A stretch of 64,000 nt of DNA from Cristatella mucedo. Its lineage: Eukaryota > Bryozoa > Phylactolaemata > Cristatellidae. Shown one piece after another: positions 1 through 28,764 of this stretch (the first letter of the stretch is position 1; every line of letters starts with the position of its first letter). A program made the translations under genes and the position numbers. The DNA lies in the NCBI GenBank assembly GCA_009760855.2, contig WPIO01000177.1, forward strand, positions 186,001 to 250,000, written 5' to 3'. A model generated the notes under the pieces. It made no database searches and was not told the DNA's origin. It was given only the letters and a program-made list of their open reading frames with translations.

Positions 1-1034
1 TGCATAATTCTGACACCTCAGATTTACACCAGACTGACTGATGTTCTCCACAACATGACAATTCCACTGCCAAAGAATCTTTACTCGTCGGTTGATAAAA
101 CTCGACTGGATTCGTCTGTCTGCCGGGTGGTTTAGTGCAGGGGAGGGGCTTGATCCCTAGTCCATCTGAGCTGATCTCTTCTGTGGTAAGCTCGGTAAGC
201 AAATTCTTGTGCTTAGTGATCCATCCTCCTCAATATGCCATTGGCTGGCAAGCCTCTGGCACAGTGTGTCCATGCTTATGGCTGCACCGACTGTGATGGC
301 TGCTCATATGATGTCCCACCTCACAAGAGCCCACATCTTCGGGTGAAAGTCGCCCAGCCGGATCGTTATCTTTGGCCTACCCGAGAGTGGTCTACTAGCC
401 AAACTGCTGAGCTTAAAGCTTATTTTCAAGATTATAGCAAACCACTCAATGGCTGATTTAACTTTGAGTCCATCGTCTCATTTGCTTTAGCCCATTTTGT
501 GCAAGGCCTGCAACCTTCCTCCTATGCTGTCGAGATGCTAGCAGTTCCTTCTTAGCCGTGGGACAGCCACTGTAGTGCCTGCTCGTCTTTGTGATCCCAG
601 CTTCAGCAAACCATTCCGTGCATTACAGGCATTAACAAATTTGATACCAAATATACTGCAATGAATAATTCTCATCATCTGCTATAAGCTCTGTCTGATA
701 AATGAGGCTGCACAACCATCACCTACCGACCACATGACTGCCAGCCACTAACCATTAATGCACAATTTGTCTGCTTATTTTTTAACATGTTTGGCTTATT
801 GTCTGACTGGCACGGTCCATTTATCCATGAGTTTATCTTTTATTGTTTCGTGGTGTGATAATGGTCTAGACCTGAAATTACCAGTCCTGCAAAGAATTTA
901 GGTGAGGCAGTAGCAGCTGCATCCCAGATATGAACAGATAGCGCTTTACTGGAGAAACGGCTATTAGGAAGCAGGATGTGGCTGCATGTATCAGTAAAGG
1001 TACTAAAAAGCAAGCTGTAGTCAGGCTGTAGGGC

Positions 1035-1290
1035 AAATGACTCCCCGACCAGCATCTGGTCTAGTGTCAGTATGTACCGACCTTCTCAGGAATGCTGATT
1101 TAAGTCGATTGTATGTGCTAGTTCTGCTGGATCTCTAGGCAGGATTTTTGATACCTTTGATAACCTTGTTTTTCGTGATCGTCTGCCATCTGATCTGGGT
1201 GTCCCTAGCGATGCACTGCAATGGTTTAGGGAATATAGCAGCCAAACTGGCTCATGCACTTGCAACATCGCGTCTAGAATACTGCAATTC
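1035..1290 (+). mobile_element. LINE reverse-transcriptase fragment
   Basis: Coding remnants VLLDLxAxxFDTFDN, VFRDRLPSDLGVPSDAL and QWFREYS match the palm region of L2/CR1-type reverse transcriptases. Small indels break the frame. It lies in the 5' part of the window, in or before the first PP2A-A intron. Confidence 0.55.
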
Positions 1291-1669
1291 CCTCTATTGA
1301 GGACTTCCCGGCCAGTCTGAACAATCACAGGCTATGTCAAGGGCACATCTTCGTTGCTGTGAAAAGTGTGGCGAGCGACTCGACTGGCGAAATCATCGAA
1401 TCGTTCCACCAGAGGCATGTTTATGGGAATTTGCAAGCTAGTCACACAAGAATAAGAAAGTGAGGCAGCTGGCAATGTAGGCAATTGGGGATGGTTAAAA
1501 TTCACACACGGGTGCATCACAGAGACCCATTTCCCACCTTAACAAGAGCAATTTTCCCATAATCACTTTAGGGGCGGAGCAAGTAGGAAGCAAGACTTGG
1601 AGGAAAACCAACTGTAAACTTCCTACAAACAGGAGGACAGAAGTAGGTAAGAAGAAAGACTCACCGTGT

Positions 1670-1740
1670 AGACCCGGCTTCAGTGAGTTCCAGGCTTTGG
1701 GAATGTTATAACTGAATGCAAGGTCGTTAGCACTCTGTAG
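1670..1740 (-). mobile_element. LINE-A C-terminal fragment
   Basis: The minus strand codes for NDLAFSYNIPKAWNSLKPG, a variant of the LINE-A block DRAFSSYAPKAWNSL. A very short remnant. Confidence 0.5.
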
Positions 1741-3410
1741 CAATGCCTGGTGTCTGTAGCACTGCTTCCACAAGACTGCAAGACAGGAGTGGTCGACGAG
1801 GCACGAGCTGCACGGCTGCTGCCACCGGGCCTGTGTGCTAGGTCATTTGCACGGTCTGTGGCAGACAAAGGCACGACGTCTTCCCAGTGCGGCTTAGTTA
1901 ATGTGGTGGTGTTAATGGTTTTCCTTGCTCTTTGTGCAGTCCTTTCTTTTCCCTCCTCAGATCCCCTGATTTACTACAGCTAGGTTTTTAAGAACAGCAA
2001 AGGCTTCTTTTGAGGCCTTGTGGCAGTTTAAATTCAAATTTTTTTCCATGTACGATTCAGATAACAGATTCAGTCATTAATTTCTCTGAAGCCCAGTGGA
2101 AGAAACTGGACGGAAGGAAAAGCGTTAATTCTTCTCATCCTCTCTCCCCGTCGGGTGTTTTCCAGAGGTGTGTGCTGTCTGGACAGATACCTCATTTATT
2201 TGACCCCATCCAGTCGACTTGCGCCTTGCTGTACCCCGGAAATTCTTGCCTTGAGGTAGCCCCAGCCGATAAGCAGGAGGCTGTCTTAAGATAGCCTCCT
2301 GCTTAAACTGCCTGGAGGTTCAATCCTTCCTGGACCCAACTTGAACCCCTCAGCCCCTTGTAACTGGAGCTGTTGCTGAGCCTGCTGTTGTTCGATGTTA
2401 GTTTAAGTTTGGCAGCTTTCTTGTTCACAAGGCGTTTCGTCAAAGACGTTTCACAGCAAGGTTAGAGCTTACTTCCTATTTACAGTCACACTCTGTGGTG
2501 AGATTGGTGGTGGGGACATCTCCTGCTAATAGTTATTGCTGCTAGGAATTTCTGATTGCTCTGATGGCTGCACCACCAAGCCCCTAACCCGGGCCTGGAT
2601 ATGTGTCACTAATTATCTACTTGGCAGCTGTGTGTAGCTGCTATCCCAAGCTAGCAGGCAGGTGCAGAGGCCTTCACTTGCAAATTTAGTCAAAGCACTG
2701 GGTCACCCGTAGACAAGCTGGTAAATTTTGCCTTGTTGGCTGCTAAAATCGGCTACAAGGAAGTCACCTGCATGGATAATGATTAATGGAGAGATATATG
2801 TATTGAATACTGCAGAAATGCTGTTTCGCCAGTTAAGTGTGCTGCTAAGAGCACTTTTCTGCATTCTAACTTAAATGTTCGAAGAAGCAGAAGTTGAGCA
2901 TCATAGGACAATATTGACCAAACTCTACCACTAGTGGGGAAACCCTGCCATCTATGAAAAGGGAGTGTGTATTGCCCAACCCCCATAGGATGACTGGGCA
3001 AACCTTTCGTCGTTTAGAAATGTATGCCTAGAAGTCCTGGCAAGCCATTTACTCTCCCTCCCAAGTTAGCTACAGTAAATATGCACATGTAAGTATAGCA
3101 GTACCAGCTGCCAGGTTTTCATAGTGCTAATTATGCTGACCATCTGCCTTCTGGAAGCCTCGAGAGTTAAACTTGGCATTTTGATGCCGGGATTAAACGT
3201 TCAATCTATGGCGCTGCCCGTTCGTTCGTCGAGTGACTTGGTGTGGCATGCCAGCAGTGGCAGCTGCTCAGTCTCTCTGGATGCACTCGACAGATAGGTG
3301 TCCCATGGCTGATCAGCACCTGGCATCACTGCCCCTCCCCTTTTTTTCTTCTCTATGGCCTCTTAAGGCCCCGAAACTGCAGGCTGTAATGCATCAGTGT
3401 CTTCGCCTGA

Positions 3411-18774
<15,364 letters not shown>

Positions 18775-19034
18775 ACTTGAACCTGAACTACAGTGGCACC
18801 ATTTGAAGTTTACAGTCAACGTGTTCAATTTAAAGATATGTATATATACTGTTCTCCTAAGGATGCCTACAGTATAGTACGTCACCTAACAGCCGATTAA
18901 TTGCTACATTCGAGGTGCAACATCTTGAAATAACAAACTACGTGGAAGATCTACAAACCTAGTAGCTGTGACTGCGTGTTGTCAAGCGTGTCAGTACGCC
19001 ACGTGCCTGCTATGTGAGTGTATTAGTTCTTGAA

Positions 19035-19040
19035 AATAAA
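19035..19040 (+). other. Candidate polyadenylation signal AATAAA
   Basis: A canonical AATAAA lies about 260 bp after the PP2A-A stop codon, inside an A-rich run. It is the first good signal after the stop on this strand and would define a short 3' UTR. Only the hexamer is seen; use of the site is inference. Confidence 0.4.
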
Positions 19041-19171
19041 AAAAATATGGTTACACGTGCTTACTCATGCCAGCTTTGTGTTGGCACTCCTCCTCCTTGT
19101 TTGGCTCGCTCAGAGCTGTGACTGGTGTCACTGGCGTTTGAGTCGAGCGTGCGGTGCTGCAGAGCCCAGCT

Positions 19172-19208
19172 CTGAGTGTAACACGGCCGGTGGCCGTGTT
19201 ACACTCAG
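19172..19208. repeat. Perfect 17-bp hairpin
   Basis: The arm CTGAGTGTAACACGGCC is followed by the loop GGT and then its exact reverse complement. It lies about 400 bp after the PP2A-A stop codon, just beyond the candidate polyadenylation signal. No flanking coding sequence or recognised repeat explains it. Confidence 0.8.
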
Positions 19209-19750
19209 ACCATCAGGCAGAGCAGCTTCACTTTTTTGCCGTGCATAGCCCACTAGTTTGTTCATTAGTCTGCGTGTTGTTGGATACTTGCTTGATCGCT
19301 CAGCTTTCTGAGCTGTGAACATCTTGCTAAGCCAGCCTTTCGCAGGCAGGCTGATTATATAGTAAGCTAGGCTAGCAGACTTATACTATAGACTTATATA
19401 GCAGCTTACTCTGTTCGAATTCGCTGGGTTTTTTCAGCCTCCTCTTTGATAAGAGTCGATGTAGCTAATCGATCTCTGTGTTTATTGCTAACGATTTCTA
19501 TTGATGTCGGTACGTTGATGGTGGGAGCCATATACAGTACAGAGACTAATTGTGCTGGTCATGAAGTAGCAGTAGTCGTGGCAATTGCTATGCTCAAGGG
19601 CACTTTGCTAGCAGTTTTCACGAGTTTTGACCCACCGAGCAACTGTGACGATGTGCCAAAGTCATTAAAACGTCGTCGATGCCATTTAAAAAAAATAAGG
19701 GCAGGTTAAGGTTTGATTCCCCTCAATAGAAATTCGTAGCTGTATTCTAC

Positions 19751-19905
19751 GATGTTGGGCCAGTGGTTGAGGTGCTCGCCCCAACCAAAGTCAAGGTGAA
19801 TGCAAATGATGACCGAGGTCGTGGGCTCCAGTGCTCTTGCATGTGTGAAGCGCCCGGATAGAGATGAAGTTTCCTTAGGGGGATGAAAACAAATTATAAA
19901 CTAAT
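19751..19905 (+). mobile_element. SINE-2 copy, diverged
   Basis: Head GGGCCAGTGGTTGAGGTGCTCGCCC, then GACCGAGGTCGTGGGCTC, then a tail GTGAAGCGCCCGGATAGAGA, the same order as the better copy at 44124. It lies in the intergenic region after PP2A-A. Confidence 0.65.
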
Positions 19906-22900
19906 GGGAAATCATTTTAGATATCAAACCCTTCCGATAACGACCTTATGTTACCTGATTGTACTGTACCTACATAAAATCCCACATAATAACAGGCTTT
20001 TTTAACTAAGCAAAAGTACATATTTCACACATGGTATATAATGACTAAAACAAATCAACATAAAAATAATAGTAGACGTAAATAGTGAAATATTGACACT
20101 GAATGCTCGTGTACCTCCCGGAGTCCCCGAGCCCCAGGTTTAGAACTCCTTCGATCGTTTCCTAGCTGACGAAGTTTTCGTGCATCAATGACGTTAGACG
20201 GCGCCCTCACCTTTGATTAAATATCGGGACATCTCTTGGATTTCGTCCGCTGGCTCCTGCTTTAGGGTTCCCAAACAATTTGCAAGAGACCAGTATAGGA
20301 ACGTAGCAAGATGTGGCTGCAAAAAGCTGGTTAGACTGAAGAGGACTCAGCATTCAATGCTTAGGCGCAAACAGCTAAATGGGGGATTTTTTTCAAAAAC
20401 CTTCGATAGCGCTAAGCGTTCGTGCATCGACAAAATCGTAAAATCCAAGTGTTTGTTGAAAGACCTGTCGAATAAGTTGGCTGCTCCAAACGACAAGGCT
20501 GTCGTCGAAGGCTGCCCCAACACGGCAACATTGCCCCGGTCTGCTGATTTATAATAAGAGAACGCGAACTAGCTTAAAAGCTACATATTATCTACTAGCG
20601 AATATATTCCTCCTATCCTATCACTGGTCACTATACTCCATCGGACTCGCCATGAGACTCTGCTGCTCCTGGTGAATGAACATCCGGTAGCCAATTCGGT
20701 TGGTTATCAGGCTGCTTCATTGGTGAACATGCAGCTTCATCTAAATAGCTCGACGGCCAATAAACCTGACTGTCGAGAAAGCTCTTTGAAAATTAGCTCG
20801 CTATCGTTTTAGGGTATTTAAGTCCCAGGGGTGTGCGATTGTGCTCGGCGGCTGGCTAGCCAGACGTTTTTGGCTTTAGGGTTTGAATTTTAAGTTGCTG
20901 GTGCCTAAAGAGGCACTCATTCAGAACGCTTCCCTGTCAGTGCTTTATACCACCGGGCCAGTGGGTGGTTGGCCACGGTCTGCCCGAGCACCGATCAGAG
21001 ATATGCGACCGTATTCGCTAGTAGTGATGTGTATGAAATAAAGTTCTAGTATCTGAGGCCCGTCAAGGACTAAGTATGCAAACAGAGTCTTTTGCCAACT
21101 TGCCATAGCTCACGGTTCCAACGGATGGCGTAGCTTATCTGACAAGCCTAACTCAGCTTTTTGCAATCGTTCGCTCAGGTCAGAACCAAAAGACCTTCAA
21201 ATTCTTGTATGATTAGTCTGTACGAACTATGTCGAGCGTACGCAGTAAATTGAGTGGTCCGCTTCTGTAGGAGCAAAAAGTGTCGTAACCACGCCGCCCA
21301 GCCGTCGTGACAAAGCACAGCCCTCGAGTGGTTGTTCGTATTAAGCTTTTGAAACGAATTATGTTTTATGTATTTCATCAGCACCTGCTGAGCACGCAAA
21401 TATGTACAAACGATCAGAAACTAAAGTTATTCTCGTTATAATAGAGAGGAAGAACCCAGAGATTATTACGATTTTCTTATAATCATAGGAAGTAAGCTTA
21501 TGGAGCTAAAAATGTGCTGACGGCCACCCCAAGCAGGTCACTGGCGATCTCGATTCGGCTAATTATCTGTAGATTCTACGCGTTAGTTCTTCATTGAATT
21601 TCGCTAGAAAGGGAAAGAACCGCTCATCGACTTCCAGAACCAAGACGAAGCGACTCCTGCACGGTCGAGTCAAGTGTCGCGAAGACAAAATTTTATGAAC
21701 CGTGTGAAGGCGATCGATTCGCAGCGCTAGCAGAACTCACATTCACATATGGGAAGCTGGAAGCCGAAGTATGGCACTTGCTGTTAAAAGCTCCTGGTCC
21801 CGAGTCATTCTTGCCACACGTTCCTTGGCAGAGCATTCTCGGTAGGCTCGACAGCAGCTGGTCTTTCGACGCTGGTTCGTAACTCATTCGCAACTTCTCA
21901 TGTTAAACATGTCTTTTTTCAGTGAGAGCAGCTGAATAGCTCTCATAAGTTCGCCTTACTCGGGTTTTCACTGTGTCTGCTAACGTCGGTATAGCTAACA
22001 TAGTTGGAGGCAATAGCTTACTAAACAACGATAACTTACACAGCAGACGACGAAATACAGGATTACGGACTCCGATGAAAAGCTCGGCAATAAGTACAGT
22101 GGGTCTAATTGAATTTATTAATGGAAAATAAATAGCCACAAAGACTCACAAGTGTATGACTTGAAGGTTTTTCCGTGCGGTAAGAAAATCAAAACGTAAT
22201 TCACGTTTACGACAGCATGTGTCAGCTCAGACGCACTTAAAGAAACTCATTCCTTTTTCCAGAGGGAAAAGCTGTCACTGTCAAGGAAGTCTCCCCCAGA
22301 TCTCCCATTCGATTGCCGATCCGCCGCATTACCTGTAAAACGGCAGTTTAATAATAGAATTCAAATTACATAACAGCCTGCTTTCACGAAAGCCACTCGT
22401 GACAGTTATGGACTTTTAAGCAAGTAAGAACCTGGTTAAATAATGAGAAAATATGTTTCAAGTCTAAAGCCTATATTTAGTTACACAACTCAATTTAATG
22501 TAAGTAGCTACATGGGAATAATAATGATGAATTACACAGAGGAGCAGGACGAGGCGGTACTGAAGAACGGCCACTGATCAACACCAGTTTTTTGTTGAGA
22601 AGGGTTACAAAACAACGTTTCGATCGGCAACCGGCTTTCACCGGCTTGCGAATGCGCCCCATTTCTATATAACAGACGATGGGTGAGGTGCAACCCAACT
22701 TATTGCACTTGCTATATATTTATTTCAGGTTTGTTCGAGGCAGCCGCCAACTCAGTGCTACCAATACAGTCGAAGCCACCCTCTCAGAATTTACGGGCAT
22801 AGCTGCTGTTTATCTCATGCTGTAATGTTTATGAGAATTTAAGCATTAACCAGCGAGAGCTGTATTTCGCCTCCTTTGGTTCCTGGTCAGCGGCTGAAAA

Positions 22901-23659
22901 ATGTCATTTGCACATGTACTATGTATGCATCAATCAGTTTTCCAATCTATGAATTAGACAGCAAGACACTATACCTATACGTAAAGAAACGGCACCAAAC
23001 CTTTTATTTTCTAAACACTTTTGACAGAATATTCAATTCGAGAATACCAGTCTCTACAGAGGCTGCTATAGATCAAGTCCAATTGCTCTTAAGCTGCTAC
23101 AAAGCTGTCGACTGCAAGCAACAACTGCTGGCTAGCAGCCTCCATGTGTGAAAATACCAACTGCAACCAACAGGCTTGGATGCTTCAGGGCCCAAGGCGA
23201 GTTGTAGGTATTTAAAAAAATCAAAGCCGTCCAAGGGATGCATAGAAAACATAGGATGCACCGTAAATATTCGACGAAGCAACATAGTGAACAATGTAGC
23301 CACCTTTTAAAAGCCCAGATAAAATACTAGAGGATTTGGTTGAGTACTTTGAATTTGCTTTTCTGTTGGACATCAAATATAATCTTGGAATTCTTTCATC
23401 GTAGAAGCTGTTGCTAAAGTTACGTCAGCGATAAGCTAAAACATCACACAAGAGGACACCGGTTGGGTTTGAGCCCTGCAGCAAGCAATTCTTTATAGCC
23501 TGAGTAGGCACTGCAACGACTACATATTAGCCTATTAGGTATCTTTGCAACGGTGACTGTGTGCCAAAGAAAGCAAAACTAAAAAGAAAAACTGGCGTCT
23601 AGAATTAGTTATGATTAGAGTGAGTTAACCTGTTTAGAATTACAGGTAAAAAGAGAGAT

Positions 23660-23810
23660 ATGCTGATCCAACTGCATAGAAGCAGCAGTGCCTTAACGGC
23701 TATCACCACTGCTTGCATTGGGCAATAAGGGATCGCCCACTTGCAGGGCTCGAACCCACTACCAACAGTCGTGAACAGCAAGCGCAATACCAATGAGCTA
23801 AAACCCAGGG
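23660..23810 (-). mobile_element. SINE-1 copy, decayed
   Basis: Shares GCCTTAACGGCTATCACCAC, GGGATCGCCCAC and a B box (minus strand GGGTTCGAGCCC) with the other copies, but the palindrome is eroded to GTCGTGA and the head is poor. It is one of the older copies. Confidence 0.75.
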
Positions 23811-23989
23811 CAATCTTATATAAGCTCTCACCACATCTAGTCCTGGCCTAAACCAATGCAAGCTTATCAGCAGCTGATACAGATTTCCCTTTAGCAATTG
23901 CTTTGCAGTTACGGAAATTAGGAGGTTTGTACTATGCTCCGAAAATCTTATGTTTTCCATAGTGACACACACGAGCACACATACCCAAA

Positions 23990-24128
23990 GAAATGTTGGA
24001 AAGCATCGGTAACAATAACCGAATGCCTACCGAAAGCCTCTTAGGCTGTGAGTTCGCTATACAAAACTCCCATGCGTAACACCCACATTGTCTTCATGGC
24101 TTTGTGGAGTTACAGACGGAGATACATC
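23990..24128 (+). mobile_element. LINE-B 3' end fragment
   Basis: Ends TGGCTTTGTGGAGTTACAGA then CGGAGATACATCA, the LINE-B terminus, preceded by a diverged copy of its CGCTATACAAAACTC region. Confidence 0.7.
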
Positions 24129-24514
24129 ATATTACCGGAAATTAAAGATATTAGGTCCAAAAACATTGTTAACAACTTCATCAGAAATCATGAATAAACT
24201 TCTGCTCGAGTTGTCCACAGATTTTAGCCACACTCCCCGGTAGATATTCCTTTGTTACAGATTGTGTCTGGCACCAGCAATGATCACTTAGAAGTATGCC
24301 AATCTGGCTTGCAGTAAAGAAGGAAACGGAAGCTGGTAGCACACAATTTGAACTTTCGGTTAAAGCATGACAAACTAAAAGCCAATTTGTAATCGACAAT
24401 GTGCTTTGACAGCCAGTAATTTCATGCTTCTGTTTGGTATTTTATGTAAGCAGTTTGATGGCGATTAGGAGCTGTCAGACAGCTATATCTTGGCTTTGAC
24501 AAGCTAATCCTTTC

Positions 24515-25118
24515 AGTTACATAACATTCAGCTAAGACTTTGAGTTACATAACATCGCTAAAATTCGGGCTTGTTTAGACCACGTCTAAGTTAGTCCATG
24601 CATTTGTGACATCCCGTCTTGACTTCTACAACTCACTGCTTGCTGGCCTCCCAGCATGTGCAATCAGGCGATTACAGCTGGTGCAAAACTCCACAGCTAG
24701 GCTTGTCTGTCGTGAGCAACGCCACCTCTTATAAACCTCAAAACCTTTGGAGACCGTGCATTTAGTTCGTATGCTCCCAAAGCCTGGAACTCACTCCCAA
24801 CTTGTGTCACAACATCCCCTGACTTTACCACATTTAAAAAGAACTTCAAAACACCTATTTAGGACAAAATTTAGTGGGTCCCTGTGACTCGTCCTTCATG
24901 TGCTTATGCATGCTGACACTGCGCATGCTGCCACTAACCACATTTCCATGCTGACCCTGTGCATGTCACCCCCAACCATGTTATTCATGTTTATCAAGCA
25001 TGATATTACTCACCATTCAGTGTTTCCCTTTGCAGCAAATTTGAAGCGCCTAGAAAAAGATTGAGTTCTCTGAGGGGGCTTTATCAAGTGCATTATTATT
25101 ACTACTATTATTATTATT
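24515..25118 (+). mobile_element. LINE-A C-terminus and 3' end with internal deletion
   Basis: Codes for VTSRLDFYNSLLAGLPACA, IRRLQLVQNSTARLVCREQ, then jumps to KTFGDRAFSSYAPKAWNSLP and TSPDFTTFKKNFKTPI, followed by the 3' end and ATT repeats. About 190 bp between REQ and the GDRAFS block are deleted compared with the copy at 31962-33540. Confidence 0.88.
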
Positions 25119-25859
25119 ATAATCCATGACAATACTTGACGAATTTAACACCGGACAGATGAAACATTAACTCAGCCTACCGAGCTGGGTGCGACTACCA
25201 TCTACCATCTCCATAGTCTCCATCATGGTCCTGGCTCTTAAGAATTTACCAAATAAAAAAAAATTTAAACCAGGTTTTGGTTAATACTTATAAAAAATAC
25301 AGTTCCAAGAATCCGACAGTACGACCAAAAACAACCCTGCGATAGCATACAAATTAATCTCTAGGCAATAAATGCCTAGTCATCAGATCTAATGAGCTGA
25401 ACCTCTTCCGGTCAGCATTGCCTTTGCCTAAACAACCTTGTCTTTTTTGTTCTTGGAAACTTGGTAATCTTATCTGTGCACGATTAAGTTTAATATAAGC
25501 AGCTAGAGGTCCTACCAACCGGTGGCCACGAGTGTCATAATGTTAAATTTAGCAGGCTAGCCTAAGCATATACTTAACTGCTTTTGCATGATTGATATTC
25601 TGCTACTCACTAGCCCTTGAATATTAATTCTCTTGCAGTGAGATGCAAAGCATCTGAAGAGTTGTTTAATTCTATTAACGTGCTATGCTCAAACAACCTA
25701 CTATTCTCATTACTATTATTAAACAAGAAGTAACGTCAGATGCCAAACCAAAACATACTCGCATACATCCGAATGTCAGTACAAGAAAAGTAATCAAGAG
25801 TTCTCAGAAAAGTACTGTCTTGTAAACTTGGCTTAGCTAGAGAGCGATTAGTCATTGAC

Positions 25860-26535
25860 AACATGCATTCACAAAGCTGTGGCAATGGAATGCTTTATTT
25901 CCAGATGCCTACCTAACACGAATGAAGACTGGCTACTATAATTCAGTCTTGGCCGGACTACCGAATATCGATTAAGCCTCTGGTGTTGGTGATAAACACG
26001 ACTGCAAGGCTAGTCAATAAATCGTACAGGTTCAGCCGTGTATCTCTTTAGTTGAAAGATCTGCGACCCCGAGTCAATCAATGGATACAGAGCAACATTC
26101 TTACACGGATCTAAAAGGCCCGCTCTGCTTCTTCAGACCTAGCTTAATTGCTGCACTAGTTTCAGCCTCCTTAGATCCCTCAGATCCTCAATGGAAAACA
26201 AAATAGCTCTTCCATTGCTAAGGTTATAAACAGTTGGCAACAGATTTTGCTCGGCAGATTATATATAGGCTTTGGAACTCACTAGTACAACTGTTAAACA
26301 TCTACTTAACGGCTACCAACTGTGGAGCATTCTTCCGAGCCATGCTACGATGCAACTGCTATGCTACACACTTTCTCTTTGTTGTGAGAGACTAAGTCTT
26401 TTGGTTACTTCAAGTGCACCGACAGCTGCTTGCTCCGAGTGTGCAAACTCTCCAAAGTAACATTCCCACTTAGTCTTTGTAGCTTTGTGAAGTTACAGAT
26501 AGAGACTCATAACATTATATCAGTTATGTAATGTA
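25860..26535 (+). mobile_element. LINE-B C-terminal region, decayed
   Basis: Contains NKIALPL, a diverged copy of the block after VGDRSF, and ends CTTTGTGAAGTTACAGATAG near 26505, the LINE-B terminus. Upstream text (NTTARLVNKS-like with stops) fits the RT C-terminal domain. Heavily mutated. Confidence 0.65.
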
Positions 26536-27759
26536 GAACTGGCCTTACATTCATTTACATTTTAGCTTGCCTATACACACTCTGCGAATCTGTAACTATC
26601 GCTTGTGTTTTTCTGTGTTGGGTATGACGAAGATATAATAAATAGTAGATGCCAGAATTGCTAACACAACGATGTAACTGAAAATGCATGGTACTATGTT
26701 TTTTCAGAGGCTAGAAAATGTAGATGGCACACCCAGGATGAACAGTCTCTGGTTCTCTGTCCTGCTAGTGGAAGCTACCAATGGTGCCAGTAATTGTTTG
26801 CCCACTTGGTAGCAATACCAGGTTAGCTTTTCTTTTTACTTTCAGTTCTTCTTACTGGGATTCGCTTATCTTATTCTAGGTAACCTCTATATCCACTTTG
26901 ATAGACTGTCTGATTACACTTTGTTCAACATGCTTTCACTCTATTAGCCTCAGTGTTCACCTTCAGGCCCATACACATATAAAAAGCCATGCCAATTTCC
27001 AAAAATGACAACTGATCTTCTTGAGCTAGGCCCAAAAAAGTTCTCCTTGTGAGGTGCATAGACCAATTGCATGACACCACAAAAGATATAAGAAATGTCC
27101 TTACTTACCTTTGAAGTCCCTGCTTCTGTGAAAACAGCTGCAGTCAGGCACCTCAATGAAATACAGACCCTATATCATGGGAACTAAAGTTAGTTATTTC
27201 CACTCCCCCATCTGCAAGTCCTATTCACTACAATTAAGCTAGTGGTGGTGGCACAGTCTAAAGAATTAAATCAGTTCATTAGATCTTGCAACCAAGTTTC
27301 ATTCAACATTAATAACTATTCCACAGAAATGGCTCTGCTTCCAGTTTTAAATGACCGGAAAAATGTTGATAACAGTAGAGTATATATCATACGCATCATT
27401 CATACCTCCCGACAGCAAGTGCTTGTAGTTTTCTTGTCGGTTGCAAATTATCTTCCAAAACTCAGAAATTCTTTCGGACATCGTATATGGAAACCGATAC
27501 AGTTAAGACCTGTTTAAAGCATATTATGTTTATTGTTTGACCGTAACACATAAGAAATTACGTGCCTATAGACATCTAAGCACCTATCCCACCCATGCTG
27601 AAAGGAGTGACAGCTTTGCCGACTGTTAATAATATGCCTGTTAATAATATGCTATAATACATGATAGTATAATATGTTAACAATATGCCCGAACTTGTTC
27701 GTGCATGCCTATTATCGTTGCACTATCGTCATTCAAATACATTCCTAAATGTGGTTGCT
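26536..27759. other. Unassigned intergenic sequence
   Basis: AT-rich, with no recognised gene or repeat. A 91-codon plus-strand frame at 27242-27517 has no recognised similarity. The end of this stretch may contain the 5' part of the LINE-A copy that follows. Confidence 0.4.
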
Positions 27760-28612
27760 GTTTCTAGGGTCCGCAAACAGGTCATTAACAAAACAAGTTC
27801 AACCCGAAGGCGCCATGTCGAGCAAAACCAGATAGGCCAGAAGCCCATGTTTGCAATCCCCAGCATTGTCGAGCCGCCCTGTTCGATCTCCCCAATCGGT
27901 CTTAACTTTTCTAGCTTCCTTGTCAGCAAAATAGACAAAATAAAAGAGTCCATCACTAAGGTAGCAGCATCCCTTCTGGTCTTCTGTCCTTTCGAAACAA
28001 CCCGACAGGACTTCTTCTTGAATTCCGTGCATAGCCTCAATGTCTACATTCAAGGAGGCCACGAATGACCTCGTATTAAATGTCGTCCCCCTATTAAAGA
28101 AAACTACTAGCCCCCTAGACCATATACTTACTTCTACGATGCACAGATCTACTGCAGCCAAGCATAACTAGCATGATAAATATGTCCTTACTTCAAGTCA
28201 TGTCCCTATCCTCACAAGAAGGCTGTAACGAGGCCATTAATTAAGAAAGCAGCACAAGACTAAGAAAACTCGACCAACTTCAGCACAGTCTCCCTACTGC
28301 TGCACGAATCAAAGAAACTGGAACGAGTTGTGGCTGACCTGTTGAACTCTTAAATTGAAACTTCAAACCTAGCAAGTGCGAGTCAGGTTTTAGAGCTAAC
28401 CACAGTCAGCATTGCTTCGAGTGTATAACAAAATTATCAGGAATGCAGACTTAGGTAGAGTCTGCTTATTTTACTTGATCTTTCGGCAGCATTTGATACT
28501 ATTGATCACCAAGTTTTTTTGAGTGCCTCTCATCTCACCTGGGTATCACTGGCACAGCACTACAATGGTTAAAGAGTTATCTCCGTGGGAGATTCAAGAG
28601 TATTGGTGTGAA

Positions 28613-28764
28613 CGGCTCACTGGGTAAGGCGGTTGCTTTTCACGACCTCGGCCTCGAGGTCGTGGGTTCGAATCCTGTGGCGGGCGATCCTTTATCGGCA
28701 CTGCAAGCGGTGGTGATAACCGTAAAGGCTCTTCTGTCGCAATACAAAAAGAGTCTGTTAAACA
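28613..28764 (+). mobile_element. SINE-1 copy nested in LINE-A
   Basis: Begins at CGGCTCACTGGG (the first bases of the tRNA head are missing), with palindrome CACGACCTCGG/CCTCGAGGTCGTG, B box GGTTCGAATCC and tail GAGTCTGTTAAACA. The flanks are LINE-A reverse-transcriptase sequence coding for GVN...GQRSSEVPLKYGVPQG in intact copies, so the SINE cut that ORF. Confidence 0.9.

Larger units (their letters stand above)
18775..23660. other. Intergenic region after PP2A-A
   Basis: Holds the candidate polyadenylation signal, the 17-bp hairpin and a SINE-2. Between 20.2 and 22.4 kb three plus-strand open frames look weakly coding: 20213-20554 (Lys/Arg-rich), 21598-21882 (includes AALAELTFTYGKLEAEVWH) and a short one after a good acceptor at about 22262 ending KTAV-stop near 22358. 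No family is recognised and splicing between them cannot be shown. Confidence 0.35.

Noticed and set aside
19449..19709. Alternative last exon of PP2A-A after the acceptor at 19437
   Set aside because: The phase would fit, but it adds almost 90 residues unlike any PR65, while 18758 gives an exact-length end.
28613..28764. Functional tRNA gene
   Set aside because: A and B boxes are present, but the anticodon region is a long palindrome, the acceptor stem does not close, and the element recurs with a common non-tRNA tail, so it is a SINE.
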